From assembly GCA_951213105.1 (NCBI GenBank), contig OX578152.1:68178727-68242726 (forward strand): 64,000 nucleotides of DNA, read 5' to 3'. The notes beneath the pieces are model-generated. The model had not been told where the DNA came from. It made no database searches and worked only from the letters and a program-made list of their open reading frames with translations. A program made the translations under genes and the position numbers. The first letter of the stretch is position 1. Each line of letters begins with the position of its first letter. Positions 60,701 through 63,858 of this stretch are shown piece by piece. The DNA is from Amaurobius ferox (taxonomy: Eukaryota; Arthropoda; Arachnida; Araneae; Amaurobiidae).

Positions 60701-62095
60701 CAATAAAGGTAAAAATTGTTATTTTAAAATGGTTACCATAATTTTTTGTCACATGGATAGCCTGCAAACTTAGTAGTCAAAACTAAAAGTCATGAAATAT
60801 TAACACACAGATGTTTCTAAAAAAACATGTATACCAGATAGCATGGATTAAGAACAAATGAAAAAATTATACTTCAAAAGTGCACTGAAGAACTTCCTGA
60901 ATTCAATATGATACTCAAAAACATATGTAAAATCATTGTAATTTTTATTTTTCTGTACAAGAATTTTTAAAAATCATGTAAATAATAAATTAGTCATATT
61001 GACAAAGAAATTAAATAAAAATCATAAAAAAAATTTCTGTACAAGAGTATTTTAAAATCATGTAAATAATAAATAAGCCATATAGACAAAGAAATTAAAT
61101 AAAAATCATCAAATACTTTTACCTCTAGTTCTTGTGCAAGTTTCTTTATTTTGTTTGCATACTGTTTCAACAGAGCTTGATCTGTAAGAATTTCATTCTT
61201 CTCTGGTTTATTTTTAATTTTTTTGGCTCTTAAGGCAAACTAAATTGATAAAACAATGCATTTAATAAAATTATCCAATTTTTAATGCATATCATACAAA
61301 ATATTTGACAAAAAATACACTTGTAAATGACTGCAGGCACCATAGCTAGTTATTGATAGATTAAAATGATATTAAAATGTTGTAAAAGTTACATAATTTA
61401 ATTTGAAATATATATGTATTATAAGAAATTGCATTTTTATTCTCCTTTGTATACTTATTTCATACAGTAATATGAATTTTTGAAAAAAACTCAGAAGTGA
61501 CACCACCAGAACCCAAAATAGAAATTCTTTGTGGATCCCCCCCCCCCCCCCCCCCCAGAAGTTAATATTGAATTCATATCAGTTATCATCTAAGCTCTAT
61601 CTATAACCAATCTTAAATAGATGTTTCAAGAAAGAAATTTGAAGTGGAAATCCCTAGACCCCCTATCCATATTCTTCTCCAAAATTCTATGCTGGATACA
61701 AATCAGTCATCATCTGAGCTGTATCTATAGCAGGTCTAGAAAAATAGATGTTTCAAGGAAAAAATTTTTAAAAAAACAATGGCATGGTAAAATTTTTGTC
61801 ACCAATAAACATTTGCAGATAATGCCCTTTAATGTGATGTAATTTGTATTTTCGCATGTCTTGGCTGTATAATATATCATAAAAAATCTTCATTTCAACA
61901 AAAAAAAAGAGCATTCCATTTATATAGTATAAAAAAAATTATAAATGTTATAACACTTTTAAAGCTTACATTAAGTGTAGAAAGGGTCTTCTTTGATGAA
62001 GTAGGTTTGATGGTGCAAATAATAGCTGTCAGAGCATTACCTCCCAAGGAGTTTTGGAGAAGTCGTGTAAGCTTTGAATTTCGGAAATTGATAAA
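4750..62095 (-). CDS. CENPE: CENP-E-type kinesin-7 gene, 14 exons, 5' end outside the window
   Basis: Mitotic centromere-associated plus-end motor family that links kinetochores to microtubules. Seen: the exon chain 62095-61970, 61239-61123, 59633-59511, 58803-58668, 56395-56283, 49759-49698, 36708-36588, 32791-29489, 20654-20602, 18226-18195, 10970-10784, 10297-10134, 7156-7031 and 4820-4750. All introns are GT-AG, all phases agree, and the sum is 1577 codons plus TGA. Residues 1-42 are the end of the motor, 43-81 the neck, and about 226-1455 mostly charged coiled coil. The C-terminus CKQQ fits the farnesylated CKTQ end known for vertebrate CENP-E. Inference: with the missing motor part the protein would be about 1.85-1.9 k residues, shorter than vertebrate CENP-E. 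Another kinesin-7 is possible but the CAAX-like end argues for CENP-E. Additional small exons inside the long introns cannot be excluded. Confidence 0.85.
4911..5165. repeat. Three tandem 85-bp repeats in the last intron
   Basis: Units begin at 4911, 4996 and 5081 with TTCAAAG(T/C)TTATGTTA, and each contains TAAATCAGTCTA and CAAGCAGCT or a close variant. The period is exactly 85. They lie about 90 bases upstream, in gene orientation, of the last exon. They are a minisatellite, not spaced like a CRISPR array. Confidence 0.85.
5166..7030. other. Intron 13 remainder
   Basis: AT-rich intron of the kinesin gene with no coding features. It holds a 25-base G run at 6747-6771 followed by A-rich stretches; otherwise nothing is recognised. 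Confidence 0.5.
6747..6771. repeat. G25 homopolymer
   Basis: Twenty-five consecutive G on the plus strand (C on the transcribed RNA) inside an otherwise AT-rich intron. An exact run length in an assembly is often unreliable. Confidence 0.9.
7031..7156 (-). CDS. CENPE: Exon 13: basic C-terminal tail segment
   Basis: Two bases, 41 codons, one base (residues 1514-1554). The split codon gives Met, then [14 protein letters not shown] and on to KPKENKR. The strongly basic composition resembles a microtubule- or nucleic-acid-binding tail, though that function is inferred from charge only. The acceptor is TTTTTAG and the donor G|GTAAGA. Confidence 0.82.
7157..10133. other. Intron 12 of the kinesin gene
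   Basis: AT-rich and without recognised coding sequence. A stretch near 9030-9130 (ATTACACCAGAACATGCA) is similar to 19590-19690 (ATTACACCGGAACATACA), so an old dispersed repeat is present. The rest shows nothing I can name. Confidence 0.45.
10134..10297 (-). CDS. CENPE: Exon 12: C-terminal tail segment
   Basis: One base, 54 codons, one base (residues 1459-1512). The split codon with exon 11 gives Val, then [15 protein letters not shown] and later [14 protein letters not shown]. It is polar and basic and probably unstructured, with no recognised domain. The acceptor is ATCCAG; the donor A|GTAAAT sits directly before an (AT)n run. In vertebrate CENP-E this tail region precedes the farnesylated end. 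Confidence 0.8.
10784..10970 (-). CDS. CENPE: Exon 11: C-terminal coiled coil
   Basis: Two bases, 61 codons, two bases (residues 1397-1457). It starts [13 protein letters not shown], has a glycine-rich patch ([10 protein letters not shown]), then a basic coiled coil with [18 protein letters not shown]. The donor GTAAGT is consensus. The acceptor region reads CAGAG: the first AG gives the phase needed after exon 10, the second would give phase 0 and could join exon 8 directly. Confidence 0.85.
10971..13996. other. Intron 10, 3' part, with diverged duplications
   Basis: AT-rich intron. A degenerate duplication links 11240-11400 with 11604-11760 (shared ACATCTCG and a CCT-rich block). A clearer one links 12955-13080 with 13175-13290 (both read TATTGTTTTAGCAACAGAAA or TATTGTTTTAACAACAGAAA and then TTAGACCTAG). 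(ATT)n sits near 11836. No gene is recognised. Confidence 0.5.
13997..15297. mobile_element. Dispersed ~1-kb repeat, tandem copy 1
   Basis: It begins TTAACACTTTACAACA, then GAAAAGTGTTTATAACTTTG and a (CTGT)n tract, GATAACTGCCGTAAAA, and ends GCTTTATGCATGATTGATCT followed by TTCTTGTT. It is followed head-to-tail by a second copy, and a third lies at 62.9-63.9 kb. It has no open frame. A short imperfect hairpin (AATCAATGC and GCATGATT) sits just before the conserved end. The class is unknown; a rolling-circle derivative is one possibility. Confidence 0.65.
15290..16266. mobile_element. Dispersed ~1-kb repeat, tandem copy 2
   Basis: Same family and orientation as the preceding copy, joined directly to it: TTCTTGTTAACACTTTACAA spans the junction. 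It carries the same order of blocks (CTGT-rich tract, GATAACTGCCGTAA, AAACCGCTTTATTTTTGCTT) and the same 3' end. Internally it contains further short duplications of an AT-rich block containing TAATAAAT. Confidence 0.65.
16361..16519 (+). pseudogene. Fragment of a transposon-type ORF
   Basis: A 52-codon frame reads [30 protein letters not shown] and ends in TAG. The pattern of an [FY][VI][AG]xIIxxxxxxxVxYLKR strand followed by a short acidic segment resembles C-terminal parts of transposon-associated invertebrate proteins, but I cannot name the family. An upstream frame ([13 protein letters not shown]) is out of register, and AATAAA follows at about 16600. It is most likely a decayed remnant. 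Confidence 0.35.
17279..18068. mobile_element. Foldback MITE interrupted by a SINE
   Basis: The left arm (ATACAGAAATACACATACCGG, then GGTTAACAAGATTGTGAAAA from 17698) is the inverted complement of the right arm (TTTTCACAATCTTGTTAACC near 18015, ending CCAGTATGTCTATTTC). The middle is also highly self-complementary. The left arm is split by a SINE at 17312-17680. Once the SINE and one target copy are removed the two arms align throughout. No ORF is present. Flanking TA may be the target duplication, but the outer (TA)n makes this uncertain. Confidence 0.7.
17312..17680 (-). mobile_element. SINE with 5S rRNA-derived head and tRNA-like second part
   Basis: On the minus strand the element starts within a 5S-like sequence (17680-17577). 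This contains GGTTAGTACTTGGGTGGGTG, ACCxCCTGGGAACACC and a GCTGTTGGC end, that is the internal control region of 5S genes. It is followed by GCGCGGTAGCTCGGTGG (17570-17545), which resembles a tRNA A box. The 3' end has a stem-forming CCGTCC and GGACGG pair and a short (CAA)n tail. Perfect 11-bp duplications GGAAACAATGG flank it (17301-17311 and 17681-17691). SINEs with 5S heads are known as the SINE3 class and are moved by LINEs. The 5S part lacks its first bases, so this is not a functional 5S gene. Confidence 0.85.
18195..18226 (-). CDS. CENPE: Exon 10: 32-base microexon
   Basis: Between TTCTAG and GTAAGT lie 32 bases. They complete an Arg codon from exon 9, encode [10 protein letters not shown] and leave one base that pairs with the first two of exon 11 to give Lys. 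It is the only phase combination that joins exons 9 and 11 without a stop. Because it is so short the evidence is mainly the phase match and a good donor. Confidence 0.6.
18227..20601. other. Intron 9 of the kinesin gene
   Basis: AT-rich with no coding similarity. 19580-19690 matches an old repeat at about 9030-9130. Confidence 0.45.
20602..20654 (-). CDS. CENPE: Exon 9: short coiled-coil exon
   Basis: Seventeen codons plus two bases (residues 1368-1384), reading [17 protein letters not shown]. The acceptor is TATATAG and the donor AG|GTTAGT. Phase 0 in and 2 out links exon 8 to the 32-base exon 10. The call rests on splice signals, phase and charged helix-like composition; there is no independent domain support. 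Confidence 0.7.
20655..26222. other. Intron 8, distal part
   Basis: AT-rich intron with several simple tracts: (TA)n 22180-22207, (AC)n then (AG)n 22542-22595, and A26 at 25018-25043. A moderately GC-rich patch near 23810-23880 (GAGGCACATGAGGCACGTGC) looks like an old dispersed repeat, but I cannot name it. No gene is recognised. Confidence 0.5.
22542..22595. repeat. (AC)n-(AG)n microsatellite
   Basis: A short CA run followed by an almost pure run of AG dinucleotides. The apparent Arg-Glu repeat protein read across it is an artefact of the repeat. Confidence 0.9.
27365..27589 (+). pseudogene. Transposon protein, N-terminal Cys/His-rich part
   Basis: Seventy-four codons ending in TGA read [20 protein letters not shown], then [22 protein letters not shown] and [14 protein letters not shown]. 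The regularly spaced Cys and His suggest a zinc-binding module. The pattern CxNPF, GLxEIxLxxA, GxxTGKxLCxxC recurs in multi-copy invertebrate proteins that I cannot name. Premature stops downstream show decay. Confidence 0.5.
27965..28190 (+). pseudogene. Transposon protein, central part (PGAKDCVSI)
   Basis: The frame reads [38 protein letters not shown] and [19 protein letters not shown]. It looks like a DNA-binding or helix-turn-helix segment followed by a conserved PGxKDxVSI block of the same protein as the neighbouring fragments. It lies between frameshifts and stops. Confidence 0.45.
28249..28544 (+). pseudogene. Transposon protein, C-terminal WWLAQV domain
   Basis: Frame [20 protein letters not shown], then [32 protein letters not shown] and [10 protein letters not shown], with a normal stop after KKLAK. 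The WWLAxVxEV, FxHPxGPxxSF and WxPxxxxLxxL spacing is a recurrent C-terminal beta-rich domain of the same transposon-type proteins. The frame is intact over about 98 codons, the best preserved part of the gene. Confidence 0.55.
29489..32791 (-). CDS. CENPE: Exon 8: giant coiled-coil exon, 1101 codons
   Basis: A single open frame of 3303 bases, phase 0 at both ends (acceptor CATTAG, donor GAG|GTATGT), residues 267-1367. It encodes the stalk and the kinetochore-side part of the motor. The first 100 residues are acidic and polar. Residues 444-603 hold an array of QT-type motifs with several [ST]PxK sites. Most of the remainder is Glu/Lys/Leu/Gln-rich coiled coil. Residues 1126-1209 and 1210-1293 are an 84-residue tandem repeat, each copy ending close to DQEELLQK. 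No enzymatic domain is visible, as expected for a CENP-E rod. A transposon ends about 100 bases past the donor. Confidence 0.92.
32792..34669. other. Intron 7, proximal part
   Basis: AT-rich intron. The stretch 33340-33440 (CATTCTGACTTCGGGT and ACACTGTGTT) is similar to 13700-13800, indicating another diverged dispersed repeat. No coding features are seen. Confidence 0.45.
34670..35420. mobile_element. 751-bp MITE with TTAA target duplication
   Basis: The ends GAACACCCTGGCAAGG and CCTTGCCAGGGTGTCC are inverted repeats, each directly flanked by TTAA (34666-34669 and 35421-35424). There is no coding frame inside. A TTAA duplication is the hallmark of piggyBac and Kolobok type transposases; the terminal bases do not decide between them. 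Confidence 0.75.
35796..36350 (+). pseudogene. Mariner/Tc1-type transposase remnant
   Basis: A TIR-like start TACAGGGTGACCAAAAA at 35796 is followed at 36065 by a frame reading [27 protein letters not shown] and [15 protein letters not shown], with at least five in-frame stops. The order (helix, ETGSVxDxxRxGRP linker, second helix-turn-helix) is that of the DNA-binding N-terminus of mariner/IS630-type transposases. No catalytic domain and no right-hand TIR are found, so the copy is truncated and dead. Confidence 0.6.
36588..36708 (-). CDS. CENPE: Exon 7: coiled-coil exon
   Basis: One base plus 40 codons (residues 226-266). The split codon AT+G gives Met, then [18 protein letters not shown] and on to NELYQELE, a clear heptad coiled coil that runs on into exon 8 ([13 protein letters not shown]). 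The acceptor is CTTTAG and the donor GAG|GTATGT. The exon, with its acceptor but not its donor, is repeated 1133 bases away at 37722-37841. Confidence 0.87.
36594..38845. repeat. 1.13-kb tandem duplication spanning exon 7 and a transposon arm
   Basis: Unit A (36594-37726) and unit B (37727-38845) are collinear at an offset of 1133 bases. Each contains most of exon 7, its acceptor, about 165 bases of intron and the left arm of the long-TIR transposon. The junction joins CCCATTTT to CTTGATAAAG with a few T/C bases of microhomology. Divergence is low in the exon part and higher, with indels, in the arm. It formed after the transposon inserted. Confidence 0.85.
37722..37841 (-). CDS. Duplicated copy of exon 7, possible cassette exon
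   Basis: A near-identical copy of exon 7, two base differences over the shared part: one silent and one Lys to Asn. It arose from a 1.13-kb tandem duplication. The acceptor is intact but the original donor was lost at the junction. The nearest replacement is GG|GTATCT at 37721-37720, the same donor hexamer as exon 4. Used that way the exon is 120 bases, starts and ends in the right phases and would add 40 residues in frame between exons 6 and 7. No stop interrupts it. Whether it is spliced is unknown; the donor is weak. Confidence 0.4.
38003..41894 (-). mobile_element. Long-TIR DNA transposon, copy 2 of the GGGTCATTCCA family
   Basis: The ends GGGTCATTCCATATG and CGTATGGAATGACCC are inverted, with repeats of roughly 850-900 bases (38003-38935 against about 41055-41894). 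ACTT lies at both flanks (37999-38002 and 41895-41898). The middle has only fragments on the minus strand: 40417-40208 ([20 protein letters not shown]) and a region near 39700 reading [13 protein letters not shown]. These look like parts of the same protein as in the 26-kb copy. A SINE is nested at 39232-39340. Confidence 0.7.
39232..39340 (+). mobile_element. 5'-truncated SINE nested in a DNA transposon
   Basis: It matches the 3' end of the SINE at 17.3 kb (GGGTGGCACTTCCCGGCCGT, then CAAACAGTTACCTTACACC and GGTCGGACGGTCTGGGT) and ends in (CAA)n. Perfect 14-bp duplications CATATTATGTTGGA flank it (39218-39231 and 39341-39354). It is truncated before the 5S and tRNA-like parts, as expected for LINE-type target-primed reverse transcription. 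Confidence 0.85.
41899..43409. other. Intron 6, middle, nothing recognised
   Basis: AT-rich sequence without coding similarity or clear repeat ends. It leads into an A-rich run and the (TA)n tract that borders the reverse-transcriptase element. Confidence 0.4.
43411..43438. repeat. (TA)n tract at the 5' edge of RT element 1
   Basis: A pure alternating TA run preceded by (AAAT)n. The reverse-transcriptase frame opens immediately after it. Confidence 0.9.
43449..44066 (+). pseudogene. Reverse transcriptase fragment 1
   Basis: Starting right after (TA)n, 205 codons are open before TAA. The reading has [20 protein letters not shown], motif B as [20 protein letters not shown], motif C as [10 protein letters not shown] with an intact [12 protein letters not shown] (motif D/E) and [11 protein letters not shown]. 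The FLDLxL then YDKKDxFNF pattern belongs to a divergent RT group seen in invertebrate genomes and related to Penelope-like RTs; I cannot fix the clade. The N-terminal RT motifs including the first catalytic Asp are missing, so the copy is 5'-truncated. No endonuclease is recognised. Confidence 0.7.
44780..46077 (-). mobile_element. Internally deleted Tc1/mariner-like transposon
   Basis: Perfect 24-bp terminal inverted repeats start CTGTCCTACCGCCACGAGAA on both ends and are flanked by TA (44778-44779, 46078-46079). On the minus strand the right part encodes [14 protein letters not shown], then in a shifted frame [20 protein letters not shown] and [10 protein letters not shown] (45730-45629), a helix-turn-helix. 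45489-45346 encodes an acidic Ser/Asp tail ([12 protein letters not shown]) with a normal stop. The whole DDE catalytic centre is missing between them, so this is a non-autonomous deletion derivative. It is nested in the retroelement that starts at 43.4 kb. Confidence 0.75.
46205..46236. repeat. (TA)n tract at the 3' edge of RT element 1
   Basis: A pure TA run. Together with 43411-43438 it brackets the first reverse-transcriptase element and the transposon nested within it. Confidence 0.9.
46237..47535. other. Intron 6 segment with twin hairpins
   Basis: AT-rich. At 47006-47070 and 47071-47172 two adjacent imperfect palindromes share ATGTAATCA and GATTACATTCAATT arms. The rest is unremarkable and no gene is recognised. 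Confidence 0.5.
47006..47172. repeat. Two adjacent related hairpins
   Basis: The first has GAATGTAATCA with ATGATTACATTC; the second has AATTGTCAAAGAAAAATTTA and GAATTCAATGTAATCATG opposed by their complements. Both have an ATATAAG-containing loop, so one palindrome was probably duplicated. They may be a small foldback element. Confidence 0.65.
47536..47553. repeat. (TA)n tract at the 5' edge of RT element 2
   Basis: Reads TCTCCTT followed by a TA run; the reverse-transcriptase frame begins directly after it. Confidence 0.85.
47554..47934 (+). pseudogene. Reverse transcriptase fragment 2
   Basis: The frame reads [52 protein letters not shown] and [14 protein letters not shown]. It lines up with the C-terminal part of fragment 1 ([43 protein letters not shown]) at clearly diverged amino acid level, so it is a second member of the family. 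All RT catalytic motifs up to YVDD are missing. The boundary lies exactly at a (TA)n tract, as in fragment 1. Confidence 0.65.
47935..48883 (+). mobile_element. 3' part of RT element 2
   Basis: AT-rich non-coding sequence between the RT fragment and the next (TA)n tract, rich in TTTATT words near its end, like the region after fragment 1. I take it as the 3' untranslated part of the retroelement; this is inference from position and shared borders. Confidence 0.45.
48884..48919. repeat. (TA)n tract plus AAAGGAGA at the 3' edge of RT element 2
   Basis: A TA run followed by AAAGGAGA, the reverse complement of the TCTCCTTT that stands before the 5' (TA)n at 47529-47536. The element is therefore enclosed by inverted borders. 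Confidence 0.8.
49011..49076. repeat. (TA)n-(GA)n microsatellite
   Basis: A long TA run turning into a GA run and then GGGGG. Compound microsatellite in intron 6. Confidence 0.9.
49698..49759 (-). CDS. CENPE: Exon 6: short linker exon
   Basis: Twenty codons plus two bases (residues 206-225), reading [20 protein letters not shown]. It has a strong polypyrimidine tract and CAG acceptor and a GTAAGT donor. The phase of 0 in and 2 out is exactly what exons 5 and 7 require. The short polar sequence has no domain signature, so the call rests on splice sites and phase. It is followed by a 13-kb intron packed with mobile elements. Confidence 0.75.
49760..51714. other. Intron 5, distal part with dispersed repeats
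   Basis: AT-rich. The segment 51240-51700 carries short inverted words such as CCAAGTGGG and CCCACTTGG (51340-51374) and phrases like GCGACATTTTAAAAAATCGC that recur in the repeat at 52.4-53.3 kb. No coding sequence is recognised. Confidence 0.45.
51715..51978. repeat. 132-bp tandem duplication
   Basis: AATTTGCAGATCTGCATAAA begins at 51715 and again at 51847. The two 132-bp units differ at only about two positions, indicating a recent event. Confidence 0.9.
52440..53820. repeat. Dispersed repeat, second copy (see 2.1-3.3 kb)
   Basis: It contains GACGATATCTCACGAACAAA, ACAATCCATGAATACTGGAA, AACCGTTCTCGAGGTATTGC and CCACATCAGAT blocks, in the same order as at 2096-3345 where comparable. A (TG)n tract lies at 52530-52547. 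It is non-coding. A short echo, GCCATGTGTAGGCCACATCA, recurs at about 53770. Confidence 0.55.
53844..54451. mobile_element. Palindromic mariner derivative
   Basis: Ends CAAGGTAGAATCAAAAAGTTC and, in complement, CAAGATAGGCTCAAAAAGTTC, each flanked by TA (53842-53843, 54452-54453). The two arms (53844-54187, 54200-54451) are inverted copies of one mariner 5' end, meeting at a 12-base loop. Each arm encodes the start of a mariner-type transposase, for example [17 protein letters not shown] with TETWHLLQQ, plus strand in the left arm (from 54071) and minus strand in the right arm (from about 54358). No catalytic domain is present. The left arm is longer because a 64-bp SINE piece is inserted at 53976-54039. 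Confidence 0.8.
53976..54039 (-). mobile_element. SINE 3'-end fragment inside the palindrome
   Basis: The plus strand reads CCCAGGCCGTCCGACTCATC and then CTATTTGGACGACCGGAGAG, similar to the SINE 3' end at 17330-17380 (CCCAGACCGTCCGACC and CTGTTTGGACGGCCGGGAAG). It is flanked by 9-bp direct repeats GTCCACAGT (53967-53975, 54040-54048) and is absent from the opposite arm. The (CAA)n tail is not preserved. Confidence 0.65.
54454..56282. other. Intron 5, proximal part
   Basis: AT-rich with no gene recognised. Near 55625 the words CCGGGCAATGCCGGTAT form a short palindrome of the type seen in degenerate dispersed repeats. Confidence 0.4.
56283..56395 (-). CDS. CENPE: Exon 5: linker ending in ETQTD
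   Basis: Two bases plus 37 codons (residues 168-205); the split codon with exon 4 gives Glu. The stretch is rich in Ser and Thr and ends HVETQTD, the first of several TQT-like motifs in the protein. The donor is GTAAGT, a perfect consensus, and the acceptor is TATAG. Phase 0 at its end matches the next exon about 6.5 kb away. The exon is embedded in repeat-rich sequence, so a further small exon in the following intron is possible. Confidence 0.82.
56396..58667. other. Intron 4 with SINE scrap and diverged tandem block
   Basis: 56925-56975 contains CCAGAGTTTGGACGGCCTGG, a diverged SINE 3'-end fragment on the minus strand. (CA)n-(TA)n lies at 57706-57739. 58280-58630 holds about three degenerate units that share GTCAAC or GTCACC, GGGGACTTCT-like and GGTCT blocks, the middle one with a C10 run. 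Otherwise AT-rich. Confidence 0.5.
58668..58803 (-). CDS. CENPE: Exon 4: RRETW motif and acidic linker
   Basis: Forty-five codons plus one base (residues 123-167). It starts [11 protein letters not shown] basic stretch followed by TW just after the neck coiled coil is a recurrent feature of CENP-E/kinesin-7 proteins, which supports the family call. The rest is proline-rich and then acidic ([15 protein letters not shown]), likely a disordered hinge. The donor is G|GTATCT, with no G at intron position +5. The acceptor is TTTCAG. Confidence 0.88.
58804..59510. other. Intron 3 of the kinesin gene
   Basis: About 0.7 kb of AT-rich intron in which I see no repeat border or coding similarity. Confidence 0.5.
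59511..59633 (-). CDS. CENPE: Exon 3: proximal coiled coil after the neck
   Basis: Forty-one codons (residues 82-122), phase 0 at both ends, flanked by TTTTAG and GTAATT. The reading is lysine- and glutamate-rich ([19 protein letters not shown] and further) and heptad-like, continuing the coiled coil that dimerises kinesin-7 motors. No stop occurs in this frame and both neighbouring exons join in phase 0. Confidence 0.88.
59634..61122. other. Intron 2 with foldback and 84-bp duplication
   Basis: 59815-60235 has inverted ends (AATTGTGAGTCAAATTGACTC against the complement of GACTCACAATTTTAAATAG) and looks like a decayed foldback repeat of about 0.4 kb. 60951-61108 is a diverged tandem duplication with period 84 (TTCTGTACAAGA starts each unit). 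Confidence 0.55.
61123..61239 (-). CDS. CENPE: Exon 2: motor end and kinesin-7 neck
   Basis: Thirty-nine codons (residues 43-81), phase 0 at both ends. It completes the final motor helix: LN from the previous exon joins [10 protein letters not shown], matching the kinesin [LR]xFAxRAKxIxN motif. It then reads [17 protein letters not shown], the DEALLKRYxxEI-like neck that marks kinesin-7/CENP-E. The donor is GAG|GTAAAAG and the acceptor is TTTAG. A diverged 84-bp tandem duplication lies in the intron about 15 bases past the donor. Confidence 0.93.
61537..61556. repeat. C20 homopolymer in intron 1
   Basis: Twenty C on the plus strand, hence a G20 run in the kinesin pre-mRNA. It stands at the edge of the diverged tandem duplication at 61570-61775. 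Confidence 0.9.
61570..61775. repeat. Diverged ~120-bp tandem duplication
   Basis: Two units share ATCAGTTATCATCTAAGCTC versus ATCAGTCATCATCTGAGCTG and then TAGATGTTTCAAG(A/G)AA. Non-coding, in the intron between the motor exon and the neck exon. Confidence 0.7.
61970..62095 (-). CDS. CENPE: Exon 1 of those visible: end of the kinesin motor domain
   Basis: Forty-two codons (residues 1-42), phase 0 at both ends. The reading contains [20 protein letters not shown] followed by ICTIKP and TLSTLN. This is the kinesin motor segment (the alpha4-alpha5-alpha6 region that contacts the microtubule); the [YF]R[ND]SKLTRLLQ[DN]SLGG signature is diagnostic of the superfamily. The donor after the LN codons is GTAAGC. 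The acceptor is read as TCAG just before TTT; a second AG four bases upstream gives the same frame with one extra codon. The ATP-binding P-loop and switch exons lie upstream, beyond 64000. Confidence 0.93.
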
Positions 62096-62855
62096 CTGAC
62101 TAAAAGCAAACATCTGATTATTAAAAAGTGCTATATAAAACATGCAACAAGAATATCAAATGAAACACAACTGATATCAAACAACCACTCTTAAATTAAC
62201 TAATTATTTAGATTAAAAAAGAAGTATAAATAACACTAATCAGCAATAGAAACTTTAGCACCTGTAAATAAAATTAAGAAAATAATAATAATAATAATAA
62301 TAAAATTCATTCTTAAAACTTGAAAACTCATTTAGTTAACCAGATGCATTAACTACTTGTACATTTCAGATATCAATTTTTCTGTCTCCCATATGCAACT
62401 TATTCAAACATTAAAAAATTAAAAATTAAATTTAAATATGTAATGTTTTAAAAAGCAAACTAATTTCAGTAAAATAATAAAATTAAAATTATCTATGTAC
62501 ACACTCTACTATGCAATAGGTAGGAAATGTGCCTGTATTGTATAGATAGCATTTTTCTTTATTAATAAAATAAATATAATCAGAGATTTATTATAATTTG
62601 ATTAAATTGAAAAATTCATGAATCAGGATTTAATTAGCCGTAACAGTTATATCAAACAATTTATAAAATCAAACTAAAGTATCAAAATCAGCAATTACAC
62701 TGGTCAGCATCACATTCCTCGCTGAAACAATTTTGATAGATTTTTATTGGAAATATGTTTCCAAACTTGAATATAAAAATAACATGTTTATATCACCGAC
62801 AGTTTTCATGATGCCAGTTGGATACTTCAATTGAATTAATAGGAATATGTCTCCT
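62096..62855. other. Upstream intron of the motor exon
   Basis: AT-rich intron sequence with (AAT)n at 62281-62302. No preceding motor exon is seen here; the previous exon, expected to end in phase 0 or one codon earlier, must lie further upstream. Confidence 0.5.
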
Positions 62856-63858
62856 TTTTAACAATTTCCAGCAGTTGAAAAGTGTTTATGACTTTAGTTA
62901 TTCTGTCTATCTGTCTGTATGATAACTACCATAAAAATGACTTTATCAAAAAGAAATTTCAGTATGTTGCTGAAACGGTTTGTGGGATGTCTGGGAATGA
63001 AAATAAATAGCATCACCCAATTAGTTTTGGATTTAAACCAGGTTGAAAAAATGAAATATGAACCCTATGGGAATTGATTTTTCAAGCATTTTTTAAACAA
63101 AGTTAAAATTCATAAATTGTTTCGAAAATTTTAGGAAATATTCAAATTATCATATAAAATGTTTAAAAATTTTTTTAGCAAAATATATTGGGTAGCTTTT
63201 TAAATAAAAATTGAAATAATAATTACACCCATGATATATAAAGAGTTCACGTGACTCATTGCAACATAAAATATGGCTTCGATTTTTCCTGCTGTTACCA
63301 TAGATTTTTAAAGATCACCTAAATTTATATTTAGCGTTGCATCCATCATAAAACCACATTATTTTTGTGTATTATCTGTGTATCTAAATTCTGTGCCAAT
63401 GCAATTACAATATTTTTTATTTTAATTAATTGCTTAACTTTGATTATTCCTACAGCAAAGCCTAATTTTAACACTATACTATAGCATGCAAGATGTAAAC
63501 AAATCAAGTGATTGTAAGGTGAGTTGTATAAGAATTGCTGAATTATTTTCAGGCAAAAATTATTTAACTCTGGAGTCTGGAATATAAGTGATATAAATGA
63601 AATATTCATTGATTTTACATAGAGAGGCAGACAATTTATATTTCAATGATGTCATTTGAATAAAGTTCATTTTGTGTAACTAGCATTGTCTTTTTTGAAG
63701 TTTTAAGTTTTCAAGTATAATAAATTATTGTAGTACTGTGATAATTTAATAAATATATGTGCTAAATGTATCACATTTATAGATGTTTAAATAAAACTAC
63801 ATTTCAGTTGGTAAGTGTTTCATAATCAATGCTTTATGCATGATTGATCTTTCTTGTT
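62856..63858. mobile_element. Dispersed ~1-kb repeat, third copy
   Basis: Same family as at 14.0-16.3 kb and same orientation: GAAAAGTGTTTATGACTTTAG, (CTGT)-rich tract, ATGATAACTACCATAAAAAT, and the conserved 3' end GCTTTATGCATGATTGATCT followed by TTCTTGTT. This copy is single, not tandem. Confidence 0.65.
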
